From assembly GCA_947382625.1 (NCBI GenBank), contig CANDAG010000004.1:78873-142872 (forward strand): a DNA stretch of 64,000 bases, in the 5' to 3' direction. The stretch comes from an uncultured Lachnospiraceae bacterium (GTDB lineage: Bacteria > Bacillota > Clostridia > Lachnospirales > Lachnospiraceae). A program made the position numbers and the translations under genes. Shown one piece after another: positions 57,821-64,000 of the stretch (positions are counted from its first letter, which is position 1; every line of letters starts with the position of its first letter). The notes under the pieces were generated by a model, which was given only the letters and a program-made list of their open reading frames with translations, was not told the DNA's origin and did no database searches.

Positions 57821-58833
57821 AAGTGAAAGATTATGCGGCAGACCATATTTTTTCTTTCCTTAGTCTGGCGGTGTCAGGTCTGCTTGTTTTTGTATTGCTC
57901 TGGCTGATTGAAACGCCAATGGTGTTCATCCTTTTTGTGGAAAGCATTCTGCTGGCTGCTTTTGTATGTGTTTTTCTGTATGATTACTGGCGCAGGAGGA
58001 ACTATTATATTCAGTTATGGAAAATCCTGGAGCAGCTGGAGGAAAAAACGCTGATAGGGGAAATTCTTGTCCAGCCTGATTTTTTAGACGGACAGATATT
58101 GGATGAAATCCTCCGGCGCTGCAACAAGTACCAAAATGACCGTCTGGCGGAAGCGGAACAGGACAGTCAGGAGTACCGGGAATACATTGATTCATGGGTG
58201 CATGAAATCAAGACGCCAATCACTTCTGCACGTCTGATCGTGGAGAACCATAAAAATCCCACCACCCTGCGGATTGATGATGAACTGCGAAAGATTGATG
58301 GTTTCGTGGAACAGGTATTATATTATGCCCGCAGCACGGCAGTGGAAAAAGACTTTAAGGTGGAAAAAACGACCTTGCAGGCTCTTGTAAATTCTGCCTT
58401 GAAGACTTATTCAAAGCCGTTGATTCAGGCGGGCGGAAGGCCGGTTTTCAGCGGACTGGATGTTCCCGTGTGTGCAGATACGAAAAGCTGTGCTTTTATC
58501 ATCGGCCAGATCATTTCCAATTCGATCAAATATCGTACTGAAAATTTACAGATCTCATTTTCGGCATACGCAGAACAGAATGTTGTCCGACTGGTTATTT
58601 CGGATAATGGGATTGGCATTTCCTCCGCAGACCTGCCCCGTGTTTTTGATAAGGGGTTTACCGGGGATAACGGACGCCGCTGCTCCAAATCTACAGGAAT
58701 CGGTCTGTACCTGTGCAAAAAGCTCTGCGGTAAGATGAACATTAATATTACCATTCAGAGTGTTTGGGAACAAGGGACAACAGTTATTTTATCCTTTCCA
58801 CGGGAAAGCTACTTGCAGGAGGCGGGATTATGA
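57817..58833 (+). CDS. bceS: Sensor histidine kinase, BceS-like
   Basis: 338 residues, start ATGA overlapping the regulator stop. Two membrane helices at about 12-32 and 37-56 with a very short loop, as in intramembrane-sensing kinases that read the flux of their partner transporter. DHp box YIDSWVHEIKTPITSARL (His about 128), ATPase with IISNSIKYRT, ISDNGIGIS, STGIGLYLCKKLC. Confidence 0.92.
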   Translation: MKVKDYAADHIFSFLSLAVSGLLVFVLLWLIETPMVFILFVESILLAAFVCVFLYDYWRRRNYYIQLWKILEQLEEKTLIGEILVQPDFLDGQILDEILRRCNKYQNDRLAEAEQDSQEYREYIDSWVHEIKTPITSARLIVENHKNPTTLRIDDELRKIDGFVEQVLYYARSTAVEKDFKVEKTTLQALVNSALKTYSKPLIQAGGRPVFSGLDVPVCADTKSCAFIIGQIISNSIKYRTENLQISFSAYAEQNVVRLVISDNGIGISSADLPRVFDKGFTGDNGRRCSKSTGIGLYLCKKLCGKMNINITIQSVWEQGTTVILSFPRESYLQEAGL

Positions 58834-58932
58834 CCCGCCTTTTGTAGTGAGGAAGAAAACCATGCGCTGCGAAGCGGCATATGGTTTCACCCGAGCGTAC
58901 AACGAGAAAATCATAGAGCTGCAAAGCAGCGG

Positions 58933-58949
58933 CAGACGCGGAGCGTCTG
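58933..58949. other. Short G+C stem-loop in the bceS-bceA gap
   Basis: CAGACGC, GGA, GCGTCTG, a perfect 7-bp stem. No T run. Possibly an mRNA processing or stability element. Confidence 0.4.
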
Positions 58950-58966
58950 GATTTTCGAGTTTTACC

Positions 58967-58991
58967 TTACATTTTGGTAATGAAAATGTAA
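58967..58991. promoter_or_regulatory. Palindrome upstream of bceA, candidate regulator site
   Basis: TTACATTTT, GGTAATG, AAAATGTAA: a perfect 9-bp inverted repeat with TTACA/TGTAA ends, about 85 bases before the bceA start. BceR-type regulators bind inverted repeats, but the spacing here is wider than I remember for them. Confidence 0.45.
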
Positions 58992-59077
58992 TCTAAAATA
59001 ATGGCAGGTTTTCTGCTGGCATGGTAGATTAGGATTGCAATAGGGATTACCTCTTTTGGAAAGGAGAAGGGCATAGG

Positions 59078-59848
59078 ATGAGCAATGCAATTTTACAAGT
59101 AGATGATATTCAAAAGTATTACGGCAACAGAGGCAGCCTTACAAAAGCCGTAGACCATATTTCCTTTCAGGTATGTAAAGGTGAGTTTATGGGCATTATG
59201 GGTGCTTCCGGTTCCGGGAAGACAACACTTCTCAACTGTATTTCCACGATTGATAAGGTAACAAGCGGGCATATTTTGGTAGATGGGAAAGACATCACCG
59301 CTTTACACGGTTCGCAGCTTGCGGATTTTCGCGGGAAGAAGCTGGGTTTCATTTTTCAGGATTTTAACCTTTTAGACACACTGACCGCTCATGAAAATAT
59401 TTCCCTTGCGTTATCAATCATGGGGGTAAAGCCGTCAGAAATTCAAAAACGGGTACGCCGGATTTCGGAGGCTCTGGGAATCTTAGAAGTGCTGGATAAA
59501 TACCCATACCAGATGTCGGGAGGACAGCAGCAGCGTGTGGCAGCGGCAAGGGCAATGGTAACAGACCCGGCAATGATTCTGGCTGACGAGCCGACCGGTG
59601 CACTGGATTCCAATTCCTCCCGGATGCTGCTCACTATGCTGACAGAGCTGAATGAACGTCTTGGTGCCACGATCCTCATGGTAACGCATGATGCTTTCTC
59701 CGCAAGCTACTGCCACCGCATCCTGTTTATCAAGGACGGGAAAATATTTAATGAACTGAACCGTGACGCTGACAGCCGTAAAGATTTTTTTACAAAGGTT
59801 CTGGAAGTGGTTTCCGTTTTGGGAGGTGAGCAGAATGACCTCCTGTAA
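59078..59848 (+). CDS. bceA: ABC transporter ATP-binding protein, BceA-like
   Basis: 256 residues, ATG 59078 after AAAGGAGAAGG. Walker A GASGSGKTT (about 42), Q-loop GFIFQDFNLLDTL, signature MSGGQQQR (about 147), Walker B ILADEPTGALD (about 166). Works with the permease whose gene overlaps its 3' end by 14 bases. Confidence 0.95.
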   Translation: MSNAILQVDDIQKYYGNRGSLTKAVDHISFQVCKGEFMGIMGASGSGKTTLLNCISTIDKVTSGHILVDGKDITALHGSQLADFRGKKLGFIFQDFNLLDTLTAHENISLALSIMGVKPSEIQKRVRRISEALGILEVLDKYPYQMSGGQQQRVAAARAMVTDPAMILADEPTGALDSNSSRMLLTMLTELNERLGATILMVTHDAFSASYCHRILFIKDGKIFNELNRDADSRKDFFTKVLEVVSVLGGEQNDLL

Positions 59849-61856
59849 ACTGATCGTGAAAAATGTGCGGAAAAATATCCGGGATTATCTGATTTACTTT
59901 TTGACACTTATGATTTCAGTGAGCATTTTTTATGCATTTAATTCCATCTCAGACCACCCGGCTTTTTCCGAAATGGGCATGACAAGAACACTTTTGTACA
60001 ACCAGCTCGGCATCCTGCTTTCTACCCTGACGGTGCTGGTTGCCGTGGTCCTTGCGTTTCTGATCATTTACGCGAACTTATTTTTACTGAAGCGGAGGAA
60101 GAAAGAACTGGGCATTTATATGGTGCTTGGCATGAAAAAAGGGCGTATTTCCAGAATATTTGCAGGGGAAACGCTGTGTGTCGGAGTCATTGCGCTTGTG
60201 ACAGGCTTATGCCTTGGTTTTGCGCTGTCGCAGGGAATTTCCTTAGTCGCCTTAAAACTGTTTGCCACCCCGATCGCAAAGTTCCAGCTTGTCTTTTCAA
60301 TGGGAGCTTTCAGGAAGACTGCTTTCTGTTTTGCGGTTATCTTCCTGCTTGTCATGGCTTTTAATGTATGGTCTGTATCTAATGTGCAGTTGATTGACCT
60401 TCTGACAGCCAGCAGAAAAAATGAAACGGCACAAAACCAGAACCGTCTTTTGCCTTTGCTGTTGTTTTTTGCTTCTTTGGCCAGTATGATATCTGCCGGG
60501 GTGATGTTTTACAAAAATGGTATTTTACCCTCACGGGAGAACTATTCGTTTCAAGTGGCGGGCCTCCTGCTTGTGGCAGGGACGTTCCTGTTTTTCTATT
60601 CCCTGTCTACTGTGCTTGTACAGGTACTCCGGGCAAACAGCAGTATTTATTTGAGAGGGCTGAACACATTCCTCGTCCGTCAGGTTGGCAGCAAGATCCG
60701 CACGAATTACTTTTTAATGGCGATTGTCTGCGGACTGCTCACAGTAACGATCTGCGCTGTATCAGTCGGTGTGAGTACAGCACTTGCCATGAATGAACTG
60801 TCAAAATCAGCCACACCCTATGACTTGAATGTGCTGTCCAATGTCAGTATGGATGGGGACGGTAGTATTTTGGAATATCTCGTTTCCAAAGATGCAGATT
60901 TATCCGGCTATGCGGAGAATATGGAGCAGATCAGCATTTATGAAGCAGATTTTACTTACAATAGTTTATTTGAAGGCCAGAATGTGGAGTTATGGCCCAT
61001 TGACGAAGGAATTTTAGAAAGCGGTGTTTCAGTGCTTGCCGTTTCCGACTTTAACCGAGCCCTGGCAATGCAGGGAAAAGAACCTGTTGTGCTGGCGGAA
61101 AATGAATATCTGCTTAACTGTAATTACAAGGGAACTTTTCAGTATGTGGAAAAAGCATTGGAAAACAATACAGCTTTCGTGCTGTCTGGTATTCCTCTGC
61201 AAAGGGCATCTGATACAGTTTTAGAGGAAACTTACTTTATGACCTCTGTTGGGAACAATGACCGGGGGACGCTGATCGTTCCGGATAAGGTTGTGGGCAG
61301 ACTCGTGAAAGATGTCAACGTACTTCTGGTGCAATACCGCCCAGATGCTGATTCGGATGCAGTTTTGCAGAAAATGATCCCGATTGGACTTGATGATTCC
61401 CACGGCTACCGTTATGCGGAAAAGAACATGATGTACGATATGTTCTACGGATTAAATGCTTTGATTTCATTCCTCTGCTGCTATATCGGCCTGATATTTC
61501 TGCTGATCTGCGCCGCACTTCTGGCTTTGAAGCAGCTTACGGAAACAACTGATAACATTTACCGTTATGGCCTGCTCCAAAAGCTGGGGGCAAAAAGGGA
61601 GCAGATTAACCGCACACTTCTGTCCCAGACAGCCATTTTCTTTGCGGCTCCTCTTGCTGTTGCGGGTGTCTTTTCTGTTATCCTGATGGGAAAGGCGATG
61701 GAGATTGTAGAGGAATTTATGAATATCCATATTTCTACAAACATGATTTTTACAGTCATACTGTTCCTTGTGGTATATGGGAGTTACTTTCTTGCCACGT
61801 ATCTGTCCTGCAAACGGATGGTAATGGAACATCAGAATAAGCGAATGGAGGAATAA
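59835..61856 (+). CDS. bceB: FtsX-type permease, BceB-like
   Basis: 673 residues from ATG 59835 (GGGAGGTGAG upstream, inside bceA). Ten-helix layout: helix 1 about 18-40, helices 2-4 about 55-210, further pairs to about 310, then the large extracellular domain about 330-540 that distinguishes BceB, and three C-terminal helices (SFLCCYIGLIFLLICAALLAL and two more). In characterised members it frees the cell-wall precursor target from bacitracin-like peptides and signals to BceS. Confidence 0.92.
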   Translation: MTSCKLIVKNVRKNIRDYLIYFLTLMISVSIFYAFNSISDHPAFSEMGMTRTLLYNQLGILLSTLTVLVAVVLAFLIIYANLFLLKRRKKELGIYMVLGMKKGRISRIFAGETLCVGVIALVTGLCLGFALSQGISLVALKLFATPIAKFQLVFSMGAFRKTAFCFAVIFLLVMAFNVWSVSNVQLIDLLTASRKNETAQNQNRLLPLLLFFASLASMISAGVMFYKNGILPSRENYSFQVAGLLLVAGTFLFFYSLSTVLVQVLRANSSIYLRGLNTFLVRQVGSKIRTNYFLMAIVCGLLTVTICAVSVGVSTALAMNELSKSATPYDLNVLSNVSMDGDGSILEYLVSKDADLSGYAENMEQISIYEADFTYNSLFEGQNVELWPIDEGILESGVSVLAVSDFNRALAMQGKEPVVLAENEYLLNCNYKGTFQYVEKALENNTAFVLSGIPLQRASDTVLEETYFMTSVGNNDRGTLIVPDKVVGRLVKDVNVLLVQYRPDADSDAVLQKMIPIGLDDSHGYRYAEKNMMYDMFYGLNALISFLCCYIGLIFLLICAALLALKQLTETTDNIYRYGLLQKLGAKREQINRTLLSQTAIFFAAPLAVAGVFSVILMGKAMEIVEEFMNIHISTNMIFTVILFLVVYGSYFLATYLSCKRMVMEHQNKRMEE

Positions 61857-61861
61857 ACGAT

Positions 61862-62008
61862 ATGCCTGATAATATTAAATGGGATGCTGTATTTCAAAGT
61901 ATTGTTGATACATGGTTGCCACGGATGGCAAAATCCGTTCCAACGGAATTATTTGATTTTGAACTGACCACAGATCAAATGCAGCGACTTAATGCCCTTG
62001 ACACCTAA
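61862..62008 (+). pseudogene. Aldo/keto reductase relic 2
   Basis: A 48-codon frame. Codons 21-27 (RMAKSVP) come from a copy of ADGKIRS-coding DNA read with base changes, and codons 28-48 read TELFDFELTTDQMQRLNALDT, matching the last 25 residues of the intact reductase (ELFDFELTEDEMQRMGALDR). The DNA GGATGGCAAAATCCGTTCCA also occurs at 44383. About 330 bases between these two blocks are deleted. Starts 6 bases after bceB. Confidence 0.8.
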
Positions 62009-62117
62009 AGGGGAAATTGATAATGTGGATGTGGAAGAATTGAGAGAGGCACAAGGAACCGGAGGTGTCACAGTGGTCTTGTCTCTTGAATATGAAGAGT
62101 GGGAGAGAAAAAGGAAA

Positions 62118-62575
62118 ATGATGCATAAACCGCAAATGATTATTTTCGACTATGGCCACACATTGCTTTACGAGCCGGGATTTGACGCTAAAAGGTGTGA
62201 AGAGGCCGCCTTTGCATATATTACCCATAATCCACAAAAACTTAGCACCACGCAGATTTATGAGGAAGTACAGAAAATGTTTCAACAGTTTGATGGACTG
62301 AGAAACAGAGGTATTGAGATCCATGAATGGCAGTTCATGCGCCTGATCTATGAATATCTTGGTATTGAATTCAGCATCTCTTATAAAGAGCTTGAAGAAA
62401 TAGAGTGGAATGCCGCGTCAATGGGTGCTGTAATGCCTCACGCTGAGCAGATGCTGAATTATCTGAATGAGAGAGGTATACGCACAGCGGTGATCAGCAA
62501 CATCGGCTGGTCGGGGCGGGCACTGACGAATCGTATCAACAGGCTTTTGCCGGATAATAAATTCTTGTTTGTAAG
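62118..62575 (+). pseudogene. HAD-family hydrolase, cut off at the 3' end
   Basis: From ATG 62118 (or 62121) the protein begins KPQMIIFDYGHTLLYEPG, HAD motif I (DxGxT variant), with a helical cap (about 25-95) and motif II region AVISNIGWSGRAL (about 130). Relatives continue with a strand and the conserved lysine (..ASSEY..RKP), but here after LPDNKF the frame becomes low-complexity hydrophobic sequence (VSFLHKFPLFSRL) to a stop at 62732, inside the integrase gene region. Motifs III and IV are missing. The gene was probably interrupted by the element whose integrase lies beyond. Confidence 0.75.
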
Positions 62576-62705
62576 CTTTCTCCATAAGTTTCCCCTATTT
62601 TCAAGGCTTTGCACAATGCCAGCCTCAAAATATGTATCCTTTTCCCTTGTTTTTGCCCTTATGGGCAAGCCACAAGGGAAAGATTTTCTTATTCAGTTTT
62701 TGTTC
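62576..62705. mobile_element. Probable end of an integrative element
   Basis: The 130 bases between the broken HAD frame and the integrase stop do not resemble HAD sequence and lie where Tn916-type elements have their int-proximal end. It includes AAGGGAAAAGGATACATATTT on the minus strand and a short inverted pair CCCTTGT...ACAAGGG (62645-62680). The exact junction and any target duplication cannot be fixed without the other end. Confidence 0.45.
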
Positions 62706-64000
62706 CTAATTCATTCCCACAACCTTATCTAAGAGCTTGGCAGATTCCCGCTTTGCCTCCCTTGTAGCGTGCGCATAGACATTCATGGTAATGCTTACGT
62801 CCGAGTGTCCTAAAAGTTCCTGCACATCTTTTGGCTGTGCCCCGTTTGATAACAGGTTCGTTGTGTAGGTGTGCCTTAATGTGTGGAAGTGGAAACCCTC
62901 TAACTCCGGTACTTTCCTTGCTGCTGTCCGGCAGGCTGTTTCTACGGTGGCTGGAAGTTCAAGACAGCCATCTTCCCTCAGACATACAAAAGAGATTTCC
63001 GTATAATCCTCCGGCGCATCTTCTGTCATTCCCAAGTTGTAATACTCATAATGTACCCTGTTCTTTTCCATAACCTCTTTGTAGAAGTTTCTGTGATAGA
63101 GTTCTCCATACTGCATACGGTTTTTAAGCTGCTGTTTCCTTGCTTTTTTCAAGATGTCAGCGAGGGCGTTTCCAAAATCAACGATCCGGACTTTCTTCCT
63201 TTTTGTCGAGCCGATTTCGTGCTTATGGGTAGCACCGTTGTAGCGGACGCTTCTGCGGACTGTCAGGCATTGTTCCTCAAAGTTGATATCCTGCCAAGTC
63301 AGTCCTGCCACTTCCCCAAGCCTGAGACCTGTGAAATAGGCTATCTGTACAGGTAGGATTGCGTCTTTGCTCCGCTTGCCAAGCTGTGCAATCAGCTTTT
63401 GGTACTGCTCAAATGACAGTGGATTGACTTTGCCATTGTCGGTGTCCGTTTCTTCCGCAAACAAGTCCATATCGTCCTTTTTATGCCTCATGACCACATA
63501 CTGCATGGGATTGAATGTAATGTACTGTTTCGGGAACACCGCAAAGCGGAATGACTGCTGTAATACTGCGGAAAATGACTTTACATAGTCTTTGGAATAT
63601 CCTTTGGAAACAAAATCTTCTATAGTGCCTCCAAAAGACAGGATATCCATGAACTGCTGTAAATGCCCCGAAGTAACCGTTTTAAGTTTCCGTCTGCTTA
63701 CAGGGTGCTGTTTAATGCGGTTGATCGTCTGAAGATAAGTACCGACAGTGCCATTGCTGAGTGTCCCTGTCTTTAATTCTTCCTCCGCCCATGTATCAAG
63801 CAGCTGTCCGAGAGTGATATTGTCTGCCTTTGCAATGAATTTCTTGCTTTCGTAATCCTCCATTGCCTGCCTTAACAGCTTTTCCGTTTCGCTCTTGCTT
63901 TCTGTTCCTGCACATTCTTTCTGTACCAGATTCCCGCTTGCATCTTCCACATAAAAGCGGTAGTACCATTTCTTTCCTTTTTTCCTTACAGAACCTTTTG
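62706..64000 (-). CDS. int: Tyrosine recombinase / integrase, Tn916-family-like (5' end outside window)
   Basis: Catalyses excision and integration of the mobile element entering from the right. Translation stays open beyond 63950 to the window edge (KGSVRKKGKKWYYRFYVED), the N-terminal arm-binding domain, so the start codon is outside. Core-binding domain about 65-190 of the visible part; catalytic residues present: TGLRLGEVAGL (Arg), a Lys in STKRKKVR, HTLRHTYTTN (His, Arg), LLGHSD (His) and MNVYAHAT (Tyr). The gene is complete at its 3' end and looks functional. Further element genes should lie to the right. Confidence 0.92.
   Translation of the reverse strand, partial: KGSVRKKGKKWYYRFYVEDASGNLVQKECAGTESKSETEKLLRQAMEDYESKKFIAKADNITLGQLLDTWAEEELKTGTLSNGTVGTYLQTINRIKQHPVSRRKLKTVTSGHLQQFMDILSFGGTIEDFVSKGYSKDYVKSFSAVLQQSFRFAVFPKQYITFNPMQYVVMRHKKDDMDLFAEETDTDNGKVNPLSFEQYQKLIAQLGKRSKDAILPVQIAYFTGLRLGEVAGLTWQDINFEEQCLTVRRSVRYNGATHKHEIGSTKRKKVRIVDFGNALADILKKARKQQLKNRMQYGELYHRNFYKEVMEKNRVHYEYYNLGMTEDAPEDYTEISFVCLREDGCLELPATVETACRTAARKVPELEGFHFHTLRHTYTTNLLSNGAQPKDVQELLGHSDVSITMNVYAHATREAKRESAKLLDKVVGMN

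Noticed and set aside
62576-62732. C-terminal extension of the HAD frame as a real domain
   Set aside because: Low-complexity hydrophobic residues, overlaps the integrase gene end; best explained by read-through into inserted DNA.
1-64000. Search for tRNA, rRNA, riboswitch or complete IS
   Set aside because: No sequence resembling conserved tRNA arms, rRNA, common riboswitch cores or a transposase with inverted repeats was found by eye; short RNAs could be missed.

Overview
The window looks like the chromosome of a gut-type Lachnospiraceae/Clostridia bacterium (Firmicutes). The grounds are strong AGGAGG-type ribosome binding sites, frequent TTG/GTG starts, TTGACA/TATAAT promoters, and families typical of that group: LplB/YtcP-type sugar ABC permeases, DUF6440, DUF1062, CD3324-like, DUF1703 AAA-ATPase-like, Rpn-type nuclease relics and Bce-type peptide-resistance modules. 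No rRNA, tRNA, CRISPR array or complete insertion sequence was seen.

Left part (1-18.9 kb): the 3' end of a Cu(I) P-type ATPase with a C-terminal CopZ-like domain that has its own internal ribosome binding site; a SWIM/SNF2 helicase; two small genes and a LysR regulator. A glycan-use block follows: GH3 and GH43-like hydrolases, a TauE/SafE exporter, a membrane AraC sensor-regulator, a complete LplB/YtcP/lipoprotein sugar transporter and a cysteine-type sulfatase.

Decay zone (18.9-20.6 kb): a headless AraC gene butted against a transporter relic in which the tail of one permease is fused to the tail of the other, an Rpn relic with both ends and the middle eroded, and two copies of a 32-bp dispersed repeat (a third lies at 46.7 kb).

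Middle (20.6-36.1 kb): a DUF1703 ATPase/nuclease-like protein, a YfcE-like phosphodiesterase, an orphan mobile-element-type domain gene, a hybrid histidine kinase with a solute-binding lipoprotein, a SUFU-domain gene, an AgrC/AgrA-like pair with a candidate operator in front of a DUF6440 gene, small regulators, a methyltransferase, an alpha-galactosidase and an XRE protein with a beta-helix-like tail.

Right part (36.1-62.6 kb): two different two-component/ABC peptide-response modules. The first has the same direct-repeat operator, with identical spacing to the -10, in front of both the regulator genes and the transporter genes. Between them lie a LysR-controlled redox cluster (acetyltransferase, lipoprotein aldo/keto reductase, iron-sulfur flavoprotein, flavodoxin), a MerR pseudogene beside an intact MerR-type promoter upstream of an acetyltransferase and a heterodimeric ABC exporter, a membrane GDPD, a phosphatase, an AT-rich stretch with an unrecognised coiled-coil protein, and an XRE-cupin/MBL pair. 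Two aldo/keto reductase relics (53.5 and 61.9 kb) are broken copies related to the intact gene at 43.8 kb.

Right edge: a HAD hydrolase gene is cut off near 62.57 kb by what is probably the end of an integrative element, whose Tn916-family-like tyrosine integrase runs leftward and leaves the window incomplete. I see no single wholly new system. The most interesting signals are the regulatory sites and the fossil copies.
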